Shown here: one piece after another, positions 1 through 7,657 of the stretch | Position numbering within the stretch: position 1 is the first letter of the stretch | Layout of the letters: each line of letters begins with the position of its first letter | Program-made: the position numbers and the translations under genes | Assembly (NCBI GenBank): GCA_964541895.1 | Contig: CAZISM010000134.1 | Location: 1-14,039, forward strand | From: CAZISM01 sp964541895 | GTDB taxonomy: Bacteria > Zhuqueibacterota > Zhuqueibacteria > Residuimicrobiales > Residuimicrobiaceae | Length of the DNA: 14,039 bases | Direction: 5' to 3' | Notes under the pieces: generated by a model | Told to the model about the DNA's origin: nothing | Databases searched by the model: none | What the model saw: the letters and a program-made list of their open reading frames with translations, nothing else

Positions 1-801
1 GCCTGCACGCGTGATGCGAGCACTAAGAAAAAAGAGCTGATGCTGATTGCGCACCGCGGCGGGGTCGTGGATGCCGAGCACTCTGAAAACAGCATCAAGG
101 CCCTGGAAGAAGCCATTCGACGCGGCTACACGCATGTGGAGGTGGATGCCCGCTGCACCAAAGACGGACGCGTGGTCTGTTTTCACCTGAACAGCTTGAA
201 AAGCGAAACCGGCGTTGATGGCAGCGTCTCCGACTATACGCTCGAGGAGATAAAAAAGATCGTTCTCATCCGCAGCAAGGAGCCCATTCCCACCTTTGAT
301 GAATATTGCAGCCGCTGTGCGGGACGCATTAATCTCATGGTGGACATCAAAGGGGTGGACGATCGCTGGCTGGAAGCCTTTACGCTGGAGATTGACCGCG
401 CTCTGATCCGCCATAATTTGCTGGAAAACACACTGATCCTGATCAACCGCATGCCCGTGTTCAATCAGGAAAAAGTGGCTGCCTGGTTCCTGGGCCGGGC
501 GCGCATCTCCTGGCGCGTCAGCGCGCTCCGCGGCCAGTTGCTCAAGCCGTTCCTGCCCGATGTCAGCAAATACAATTATATGTTCAATTCACCGCGGGAT
601 TGGGTGGAATCGGACATTCCCGCATTCCATGACATGGGACTCAAAGTCATCGCCAGCATAAACCGGGACCATTATAAAACCGGCGATCCGCAGGCCCAGG
701 GCGAAGCGGATGTGCGGAAAATGCTGCAATGGGGCGTGGACGGGCTGCAGATCGACTCCTGCTACGATCCGGTGGTTTTTGACTGGCTGGCCAGGCAATA
801 A
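1..801 (+). CDS. Glycerophosphodiester phosphodiesterase family protein, 5'-truncated, probable lipoprotein
   Basis: The family hydrolyses glycerophosphodiesters to glycerol-3-phosphate and an alcohol on a metal-dependent TIM barrel. Numbering from the ATG at base 40 (253 residues to the TAA), the hallmarks are H5-R6-G7, E16-N17, E34-V-D36, KDG at 41-43, H49 and D102-I-K104. Two positions differ from the usual pattern: the second catalytic His is followed by Leu, not Asp, and the E-x-K motif reads D-x-K. The ATG at 40 has only a weak purine run upstream, and the frame is open back to base 1, reading ACTRDASTKKKEL before that Met. An Ala-Cys followed by a short polar linker looks like the end of a lipobox, so the true start is probably upstream and the protein is probably a lipoprotein, like the second GDPD at 8454. 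It lies 38 bases before the symporter, in the same orientation. The family call is firm; substrate and lipidation are inferred. Confidence 0.85.
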   Translation, partial: ACTRDASTKKKELMLIAHRGGVVDAEHSENSIKALEEAIRRGYTHVEVDARCTKDGRVVCFHLNSLKSETGVDGSVSDYTLEEIKKIVLIRSKEPIPTFDEYCSRCAGRINLMVDIKGVDDRWLEAFTLEIDRALIRHNLLENTLILINRMPVFNQEKVAAWFLGRARISWRVSALRGQLLKPFLPDVSKYNYMFNSPRDWVESDIPAFHDMGLKVIASINRDHYKTGDPQAQGEADVRKMLQWGVDGLQIDSCYDPVVFDWLARQ

Positions 802-839
802 GCTGTGGTGCATGTTACCCATTTTGGAAGGGAGCGGCT

Positions 840-3026
840 ATGTACGGAATGACCTATCTGGATGTGCTGATGATTCTGCTCTATTTTATCGCCATCATCG
901 CCATCGGATTTTACTCCATGCGTCGCATCAGGAATAAGGAAGATTACTTTCTCGGCGGTCGCCGCTTTGGCAAGCTGGTGCAGACCTTTGCCGCTTTCGG
1001 ACAGGCCACGTCCACCGAGAATGTGGTGGGCGTTACCACCACCACGTTTCATAACGGCGCCAGCGGCATCTGGAGTGCCATGGTGATGCTGTTCTCCACG
1101 CCCATGTACTGGATCACCTCACCCTGGTTCCGAAGACTCAGACTCTTGACCATGGGCGATTTTTTCGAAGAGCGCTATCGCTCGCAGCGCATGGCCGCCG
1201 TGTATGCCATTATCGGCTGCATCTGCATGATGGCGAACATCGCCATCGGATTCAGCGCCATGACCAAGACCATTGTCGCCACGCTTCCCAAAACCGTAGA
1301 GCAGTTCACGCCGGCCGAAAGGGCCGAGTACGAACAGGCGTTGACCCTGGAACGGCTTGAAAAAGCCGACTATGCCGCGCTGTCCGCACAGGAAAGGCAG
1401 CAATTGAACGACCTGCGCCTGCTCAAGCCGCAAAAATTTTTTTCCCACATGAGCGAAGGCATGCTCATCTGGATCGTCTGCATTGTGGTGATGCTCTATG
1501 CCGTTTCCGGCGGGCTGGAAGCCGCGTTTCTCACCGACCTGCTGCAGGGCATGCTCATTATCGTGCTCTCGTTTATGATGCTGCCGTTTGCATTTGCCAA
1601 AATCAACACCATGTATGGCGGTGCCGGCGTACTGGATGCGATGAAAACCATTCACGTGCAGCTGCCGGAATCCTTTTTTGATATTTTCGGATCACCGGCC
1701 TCCATTGATTTTACCTGGTATTATATCGCCGCGATCGCGCTCATGTCGGCCATCAACGTCGTCGTCGCGCCCAACATGCTGGTGGCTACCGGTTCGGCCA
1801 AAGATGAATACACGGCCCGGTTCGGCTTTACCAGCGGCAATTTCATGAAGCGCATCTGCACCATCTTTTGGGGTGTTTTTGGTTTGGCGGCCGTGGTTAT
1901 CTATCGTGACACGATCAGCAATTCCGACCTGTTGTGGGGTTATGCCACGGTGGATCTGATCGGTTCGCTTAAAATGGGTCTGGTGGGGTTGATGATCGCT
2001 TGCCTCATGGCCGCGTTAATGTCCACGGCCACCTGTCTGATGATCACCGCATCCAGCCTGATCCTGCATAATCTCTACCGGCCGTTTTTTTCGGGCTATA
2101 AAGAATCGCACGACATCCTGGTGGGTCGCGTCACCGGCGTGGTGGTGCTGCTGGGTGGCGGCTTTATCGCTACACAATTTGACAGCATACTGCAGATGCT
2201 CAAATTCGTCTGGGAATTTAACATCGTTCTCGCCGCCAGCTTCTGGCTGGGCATAAAATGGCGCAAAGCGAATCGCATCGGCGCCTGGGCGTCCATCTGG
2301 TCGACCATGATTTTGTTCAGCCTTTCGCCAATCCTGGTGCCGCTCGTGGCTCCTGATTTGCGTACAGACCCTTATCTGCTCAAGATGACCAATCCCCCGC
2401 CGCTGCAGCGCACCTTCGTGGCACATGAAATGGATGTGCAGAATCGGAACCTTGAAATTGAACAGTGGCAAAACCTTGCGCCTGCCCTGCAAGGGCAACA
2501 GGCGAAACCGGCGCCCCTGGCCATCGGCGAAAAATTCACCAAAACCGATATCCTGCCGAAACGATCCATCTTTTGGACCCAGGGGATTAAAGTACACGCC
2601 GACGGCGCCAAACTCGGCTCCGGCGCCCTGAATTGGGAACTGATTGTGATCGACCGCTGGCTGGCCGATCTGTCGCAACAACCCTATGCCTTTAATGAAA
2701 CGCTGCGCGTGCTGATTCGCACCGTGTTCCCTTTTCTCGTTCTGCTGCTGGTGGCTTTATTCAGCAAGCCTGAAATCAAGGAGCATTTGGACCGTTTCTT
2801 TGTAAAGATGAAGACCAAGGTCCATATCAATCCCGAGATCGATGCCCGGGAACTGGCGTTCTCCTATGAGCAACCCGACCGTTTCGATCACCTCAAGCTG
2901 TTTCCGCAATCGGCCTGGGAAATTTACAGGTGGAACCGGGAGGACTGGCTGGGATTTTTGCTGGCCGTGGTGATGGTGTTTGTCATCATCGGGCTGATGT
3001 TCTTGATCGTTTCCATCGGTGGTTGA
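840..3026 (+). CDS. Sodium:solute symporter (SSS family), enlarged
   Basis: Inner-membrane Na+-coupled importer of a small solute such as a sugar, polyol or carboxylate. The start is placed at ATG 840 because AAGGGAG at 828-834 lies 5 bases upstream; a second in-frame Met at 849 is too far. The 728 residues open with the typical SSS first helix (about 6-27) and the KEDYFLGGRR loop. Residues 391-406, with the S395-T396 pair and the following ASS, match the conserved helix that contributes to the Na2 site. Most family members have roughly 450-600 residues. The excess here is a charged, helix-prone insert at about 150-205, a long soluble segment at about 505-620 between late helices, and a soluble stretch at about 643-702 before a final hydrophobic helix (703-727). 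It is flanked by a GDPD and a sugar/polyol-type dehydrogenase, so a sugar or polyol substrate is plausible. Substrate unknown. Confidence 0.9.
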   Translation: MYGMTYLDVLMILLYFIAIIAIGFYSMRRIRNKEDYFLGGRRFGKLVQTFAAFGQATSTENVVGVTTTTFHNGASGIWSAMVMLFSTPMYWITSPWFRRLRLLTMGDFFEERYRSQRMAAVYAIIGCICMMANIAIGFSAMTKTIVATLPKTVEQFTPAERAEYEQALTLERLEKADYAALSAQERQQLNDLRLLKPQKFFSHMSEGMLIWIVCIVVMLYAVSGGLEAAFLTDLLQGMLIIVLSFMMLPFAFAKINTMYGGAGVLDAMKTIHVQLPESFFDIFGSPASIDFTWYYIAAIALMSAINVVVAPNMLVATGSAKDEYTARFGFTSGNFMKRICTIFWGVFGLAAVVIYRDTISNSDLLWGYATVDLIGSLKMGLVGLMIACLMAALMSTATCLMITASSLILHNLYRPFFSGYKESHDILVGRVTGVVVLLGGGFIATQFDSILQMLKFVWEFNIVLAASFWLGIKWRKANRIGAWASIWSTMILFSLSPILVPLVAPDLRTDPYLLKMTNPPPLQRTFVAHEMDVQNRNLEIEQWQNLAPALQGQQAKPAPLAIGEKFTKTDILPKRSIFWTQGIKVHADGAKLGSGALNWELIVIDRWLADLSQQPYAFNETLRVLIRTVFPFLVLLLVALFSKPEIKEHLDRFFVKMKTKVHINPEIDARELAFSYEQPDRFDHLKLFPQSAWEIYRWNREDWLGFLLAVVMVFVIIGLMFLIVSIGG

Positions 3027-3090
3027 GCGGCAGACGGGCTGGGTGATGCGCCGGTGCCCCGTTTGCTTCATCTGAATAAGGAAAATCTAT

Positions 3091-4464
3091 ATGAACAGAC
3101 AAACTCGATACGTGCAGGTTGGACTGGGCGCCAGGTCGGAAATGTACTCCCGGGCGCTGGCGCTGGAGTACCGGGATCATGGCGATCTGGTGGGATTGTG
3201 CGATTCCAATCCGGGCCGGCTGGCAGATCGTCAGCGCTGGCTGCAGCAGCAGGGCATGGAGGTTGCGGCGTATGATGCCGACCAGTTTGACCGCATGCTG
3301 GCCGAAACCAAACCGGATTTTGTCATCGTCACCACGGTGGACTGTTTGCACGACGACTATATCTGCCGGGCCATGGAAGCCGGATGTCATGTCATCACGG
3401 AAAAACCCATGACCACCGATGAAAGCAAATGCCGGCGCATTCTCGAAACCCGCGAACGCACCGGCCGGCAGTGTCGCGTGACCTTTAACTATCGCTATTC
3501 GCCGCCGCGCACTCAGGTAAAGGATCTGCTCATGTCCGGCGTGATCGGTCAGGTGCTCTCTGTCGATTTTCACTGGATGCTGGATACGTTTCATGGTGCG
3601 GACTATTTTCGCCGCTGGCACAGCTATAAAAGCCAGTCGGGCGGCCTGATGGTGCATAAAGCGACGCACCACTTTGATCTGGTGAACTGGTGGCTGGCCA
3701 CGGTTCCGGAATCGGTATCCGCTATGGGACATCGACGGTTTTATACGCCGGCGATGGCAGACCGATTCGGCCTGGCGCAGCGGGCCGGCCGCTGCCTGGA
3801 TTGCCCTGAGGCCCATCGATGCGCGTTTCATCTCGATCTGAGAAACCTGAAGGGATTGAACGCCTATTATCTGCAAAATGAAAAATATGACGGCTATATT
3901 CGTGATCGCTGCGTGTTCAGGCCGGACATTGAAATCGAGGACAGCATCGTCGCCACGGTGCGTTATAAAAACGGCGCGCAGCTCAGTTACTCTCTGAACG
4001 CGTTCACCTCGTGGGAAGGCTACCTGGTCGTCTTTAACGGCAGCAAAGGCCGGCTCGAACACAAATGTGAGGAACAGGTGTATGTCAGCGGCGAAGGAGC
4101 GAATCCGGGTGCGCTCAAGCCGGAAGGAACCTGGATCAAGATCTATCCGCTCTTTGAGCCGGCCTATGATGTGGCGATCTGGGATGCGGAGGGCGGACAC
4201 GGCGGCGCGGATCCGCTGATGCTGCAGGATATTTTTGTGCCCGACGCCGGTAAAGACACATATGGCAGAGCAGCCGACCAGCGCGCCGGCGCCTATTCCA
4301 TTCTCTGCGGCATCGCCGCCAACCGGTCGATGGCGCTGAAAAGAGCGGTTGATATCCAGGAACTGGTGCCGGAAATCCCGGTGCCGGATTATCCGCCGAT
4401 GCGCGGAGAGGCTGAAGCGATCCCCATGCCGGCCAGGCGACGCAAAACCTGGCTGTTTGAATAA
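3091..4464 (+). CDS. Gfo/Idh/MocA family NAD(P)-dependent oxidoreductase with Cys cluster
   Basis: Probable cytoplasmic dehydrogenase acting on a sugar, polyol or sugar derivative. The N-terminal Rossmann fold shows G11-L-G13-A-R15. The family motif E104-K105-P106 supplies the catalytic lysine, and H193-x-x-D196 (in KATHHFDLVNWW) the usual active-site His region. At 457 residues it is longer than the roughly 330-390 typical of the family. The extra length includes residues 230-280, which carry C235, C238, C244 and C274 (C-x2-C-x5-C-x29-C), a possible metal-binding or structural cluster. No signal peptide is seen. ATG 3091 is preceded by AAGGAAAA at 3078-3085, well spaced. The gene lies between the symporter and a HAD phosphatase, so it may process the imported compound. 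Inositol dehydrogenase-like activity is one possibility among many; sequence alone does not fix the substrate. Confidence 0.9.
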   Translation: MNRQTRYVQVGLGARSEMYSRALALEYRDHGDLVGLCDSNPGRLADRQRWLQQQGMEVAAYDADQFDRMLAETKPDFVIVTTVDCLHDDYICRAMEAGCHVITEKPMTTDESKCRRILETRERTGRQCRVTFNYRYSPPRTQVKDLLMSGVIGQVLSVDFHWMLDTFHGADYFRRWHSYKSQSGGLMVHKATHHFDLVNWWLATVPESVSAMGHRRFYTPAMADRFGLAQRAGRCLDCPEAHRCAFHLDLRNLKGLNAYYLQNEKYDGYIRDRCVFRPDIEIEDSIVATVRYKNGAQLSYSLNAFTSWEGYLVVFNGSKGRLEHKCEEQVYVSGEGANPGALKPEGTWIKIYPLFEPAYDVAIWDAEGGHGGADPLMLQDIFVPDAGKDTYGRAADQRAGAYSILCGIAANRSMALKRAVDIQELVPEIPVPDYPPMRGEAEAIPMPARRRKTWLFE

Positions 4465-4519
4465 TGATTCTGTATAACAGCCCGCAGTATGTATCAAGCC
4501 GGAAGGATAGAGTGCCACC

Positions 4520-5125
4520 ATGCCCGATCGTGCAGAGGTTAAAGTCATTTTTTTTGATGTGGGTGATGTTTTGATTGTGGACTGCATCGGCCCCAAATTT
4601 GACATCCTGAATAAAAAATACGCTATTCCCCGTGATCAGCTGTTGGCCTTGCGCAAAAAATACCGCCAACAGGCCGATCTGGGCCTTTACAGCGATCCGC
4701 AGTTCTGGCAAATCCTTTTGCAAGAGTGCGGGATTGCAGCACAACCGGAGGATTGGGATCTGGAGCCGTTCTACCAGGAGGTTCCCGGCACCAGGCGCCT
4801 GGTCGATCGCCTGCGGCAGCGCGGTTACCGCCTGGCAATCATCACCGATGATTCACGGGAGATGGCCCAGGCCCGGCAACTTCGCTATGGCTATCAAGGC
4901 CTGTTTGATAAAGTGATTGTGTCGTCACACCTTGGTATCGTCAAACCGGATGAACGGATCTTTCATGCTGCCTTGCAAGAGATGAATGTGCCGGCCGGGC
5001 AGGCCCTGTTCATCGATAACCTGGAAAAAAATATAGCCGGCGCAGCTGCGGTGGGCATGAAAACCGTGCTCTTTACCGATGCCGCAAGCCTCGAGCAAGC
5101 GCTGACGCGCATGGGCGTGCTCTAA
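4520..5125 (+). CDS. HAD superfamily hydrolase, probable sugar-phosphate phosphatase
   Basis: A 201-residue cytoplasmic HAD hydrolase with a helical cap (subfamily IA type) between motifs I and II. Motif I is D13-V-G15-D-V-L, with the nucleophilic Asp kept and Gly in place of the second Asp, as in YihX-like glucose-1-phosphate phosphatases (DLGNV). Motif II is T109-D110 in IITDDS, motif III is K142 in GIVKPDERIF, and motif IV is F164-I-D166-N167, where the usual second Asp is Asn. Cap residues occupy about 20-90. The nearest purine-rich RBS (GGAAGGA, 4501-4507) is 12 bases from ATG 4520, rather long; no better in-frame start is visible. It is followed after 15 bases by the alpha-galactosidase. 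Likely role: dephosphorylation of a small phosphorylated metabolite, for example a sugar or polyol phosphate. Confidence 0.85.
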   Translation: MPDRAEVKVIFFDVGDVLIVDCIGPKFDILNKKYAIPRDQLLALRKKYRQQADLGLYSDPQFWQILLQECGIAAQPEDWDLEPFYQEVPGTRRLVDRLRQRGYRLAIITDDSREMAQARQLRYGYQGLFDKVIVSSHLGIVKPDERIFHAALQEMNVPAGQALFIDNLEKNIAGAAAVGMKTVLFTDAASLEQALTRMGVL

Positions 5126-5140
5126 CCTCATGGGGGACGT

Positions 5141-7657
5141 ATGAAGCGGATAAATTTTCTGGGTGGTCTGCTGTTTCTGCTTTCAGCCTGGTCATTTCTT
5201 TTTGCCGTATCACCGACCCCTGCCGAACGCGAAGCGTTTAACGCGTGGTTCAAGTCCACTGTGGTCTCTGGCCGGCAAGGAGTTCCTTTTTCATTTTTGT
5301 ATGATGGCGTGACATCGACCGAAGCGATGAAAAACTGGAAACGGTCCATATCCTATCGCGCGCTCGACAAACGTCGAACCGCATGGACCCTGCGAATGGA
5401 AGAGCCGTCCGGACCGCTGACGGTTTCATGCTCTTTCATTGTTTATCACGATTTTCCCGCGCTCGATTGGATCGCCGAATTCAGCAATCGCGGCAGCAGG
5501 CCGACTCCGATTCTGGAATCCATCCAGGCTATGGATGTAACCTGGAAAGAAGCGCTCGCTGGCCATTTTCTCCTGCACCATAGCAAGGGTGAATACAATT
5601 CCGCCGAAAGCTTTCGGCCGATGGTGGACACTCTGACAACAGGCGGATCCATCGTCCTGGAACCCCACGGCGGCCGCTCCTCCGATGGCGAAATGCCGTT
5701 TTTTAACTTGCAATGGCAGAAACAGGGGGTGATCGTCGCATTGGGCTGGACCGGGCAGTGGCAAGCCTCTTTTGCCGGCCAAACCGACCACAGTGTGCGC
5801 GTGCGCGCCGGCCTGGCCAAAACCCACCTCAGTCTGCAGCCGGGTGAAAGTATCCGCACACCGCGAATGGTGCTGCTGTTCTGGCAGGGCCAGGATGATC
5901 TGCGCGGAAATAATTTGTTTCGACAATTCATTTTAAAGCATTATATTCCACACCGAAATGGTAAACCGGTTTATTCCCCCATTTGCGGCAGCATCGACGT
6001 TGTTGATCCCGACGGCTCATACGAAGGTCCTCACCTGCGTACCATTCCCGTTTTGGCTGAAAGAGGATTTGAAGTCTTTTGGTCTGACATGGATCCCCAG
6101 CATTGGTATCCTGGCGGCTTTCCCGATGGCACAGGGACCTGGCAGCCGGATCCGGTCAAATACCCGCGTGGATTGAAACCCATCGGCGATGCGGCCAAAG
6201 CGGCCGGTCTGGATTACCTGCTCTGGTTCGAACCGGAGCGCGTCGCCCCGGGCACGGAAATCGATCGCCTGCATCCGGAATGGCTGATGAGCTTGCCGGA
6301 CTCCAAACACCGGATGTACAAACTGCAGGATTCGACGGCCCGCGTGTGGCTGACGGATCATATCGACGCACAGATCGCGGCCGCAGGCCTGAAATGGCTG
6401 CGCTGGGATTTCAACATCGAGCCGCTCGCTTTCTGGCGCCACCAGGATGCGCCGGAACGCCAGGGCATGACCGAGATTCGCTACATCGAAGGCCTCTATG
6501 CCATGATGGATGAGCTGATGCGTCGCCATCCCGGCATGATCATCGATGTCTGCGCCTCCGGCGGACGACGTCTGGATATCGAGACCTATAAACGGGGGCT
6601 GCCGCTGTGGCACAGCGATATGCAGTGTTTTGGCCCCAATCCCGATGCGGAACAGCTGCAGAACGGCGGCCTGTACAGATGGCTGCCCATGCATGGCACG
6701 GCGGTGTTCGGATATGAACCGTCCTACAAGTTCCGCAGCGGCATGACCGCCGGAAATATTATCATCGGTCATAGCGCTGATTATTTTATGGGGATCCGGG
6801 ATCGCGAAGAAACAGACTATCTGCACCGTCACGGTATTACTCTCGGCCCATGGTATTCCATCGGTCCGTTCTGCCGGGCAGGCACAAGAGCGTTACAGCA
6901 GCTCTTTCCGCCTGAACTGGGCATAGACCTGAATGCGCGCTATGAAGGTGACTCGCTGGCCTGGCAGGCGCGTCCGCAATGGCGCAACGGCGAGATCATT
7001 CACTTTCCAGCAAAGGATTCAGCCGCTGTTTATCTGTACCGCAAGATACAATCCGCGCAGCCGCAGCAGATGCAGGCGTACCTGGGCAGTGATGATGCCG
7101 CGCACCTGTGGCTGAACGGGCGATCCTGCTTCCTCAGCGATGCCGATCATCCCGTGGCAGCCGGCCAGGACTCTGTCTCGCTGCCTTTGCAGGCCGGCGA
7201 CAATGAGCTTTTGCTGAAAATCGCCAACAACAAGGGCCGCTCCGGTTTTTATTTTTCCATCGTGCCTCTGGATCCCAGATACGGCAGGCTGGATACGGCG
7301 TTTCCTGAAACTGAAGCGGATGTCAAACGCACCCTCGCCCTGTACCGCAAAATCAGGCCGTATCTGCTGGGAGATTTCTATCCCCTGTTCGGCCATTCGG
7401 CCTCTGATACCACCTGGTACGGATACCAGTTTCATCGCGACGATTTGGCGGCCGGCATCGTGGTGCTGTTCCGGCGATCCCGCAGCGCGGCCGAAAACGC
7501 CATCCGTTTGCGCGGCGTAACGAATAAAGACGATTTGGAGATCCATTACGAAACCAGCGGCGCAAGCGAATCTCTGGCCGGCCCCCGGCTGCGATGCACC
7601 ATCGGCGACGCACCTGGATCAGAGATACTTTTCTATAAAGCAAAGAGATCCCGATGA
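5141..7657 (+). CDS. Secreted GH36 alpha-galactosidase with a nested beta-sandwich-like domain
   Basis: A retaining alpha-galactosidase-type glycosidase of 838 residues. Residues 1-22 form a signal peptide (MKR, then a long Leu/Phe core), so it works outside the cytoplasm. An N-terminal beta-rich domain covers about 30-260. The TIM barrel shows the GH36 landmarks: WSDMD at 314-318, LLWFEPERVAPGTEI at 360-374, the nucleophile D423 in RWDFN, CASGGRR at 471-477, and the acid/base D493 in WHSD. A block at about 593-711, with YLGSDDAAHLWLNGR and LQAGDNELLLKIANNKG, resembles a jelly-roll accessory domain found in many secreted enzymes. It sits just before the barrel's last helix and the C-terminal beta domain (DFYPLFGHS at 745 onward). 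ATG 5141 follows GGGGGA at 5132-5137. The stop overlaps the next start (ATGA), implying translational coupling. Expected substrates are alpha-galactosides; the exact one is unknown. Confidence 0.93.
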   Translation: MKRINFLGGLLFLLSAWSFLFAVSPTPAEREAFNAWFKSTVVSGRQGVPFSFLYDGVTSTEAMKNWKRSISYRALDKRRTAWTLRMEEPSGPLTVSCSFIVYHDFPALDWIAEFSNRGSRPTPILESIQAMDVTWKEALAGHFLLHHSKGEYNSAESFRPMVDTLTTGGSIVLEPHGGRSSDGEMPFFNLQWQKQGVIVALGWTGQWQASFAGQTDHSVRVRAGLAKTHLSLQPGESIRTPRMVLLFWQGQDDLRGNNLFRQFILKHYIPHRNGKPVYSPICGSIDVVDPDGSYEGPHLRTIPVLAERGFEVFWSDMDPQHWYPGGFPDGTGTWQPDPVKYPRGLKPIGDAAKAAGLDYLLWFEPERVAPGTEIDRLHPEWLMSLPDSKHRMYKLQDSTARVWLTDHIDAQIAAAGLKWLRWDFNIEPLAFWRHQDAPERQGMTEIRYIEGLYAMMDELMRRHPGMIIDVCASGGRRLDIETYKRGLPLWHSDMQCFGPNPDAEQLQNGGLYRWLPMHGTAVFGYEPSYKFRSGMTAGNIIIGHSADYFMGIRDREETDYLHRHGITLGPWYSIGPFCRAGTRALQQLFPPELGIDLNARYEGDSLAWQARPQWRNGEIIHFPAKDSAAVYLYRKIQSAQPQQMQAYLGSDDAAHLWLNGRSCFLSDADHPVAAGQDSVSLPLQAGDNELLLKIANNKGRSGFYFSIVPLDPRYGRLDTAFPETEADVKRTLALYRKIRPYLLGDFYPLFGHSASDTTWYGYQFHRDDLAAGIVVLFRRSRSAAENAIRLRGVTNKDDLEIHYETSGASESLAGPRLRCTIGDAPGSEILFYKAKRSR

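Noticed and set aside
40..42. ATG at 40 as the start of the first GDPD
   Set aside because: No good ribosome binding site, the frame is open to the window edge, and the upstream residues look like the end of a lipoprotein signal.
2986..4605. Very long open frame on the minus strand (about 540 codons) opposite the oxidoreductase gene
   Set aside because: It is antisense to a clear Gfo/Idh gene, its translation shows no recognisable domain, and GC-rich coding DNA commonly leaves such open shadows.
6017..6832. Long minus-strand open frame opposite the GH36 catalytic domain
   Set aside because: The plus strand carries unmistakable GH36 motifs throughout; the antisense product has no supported start or family signature.
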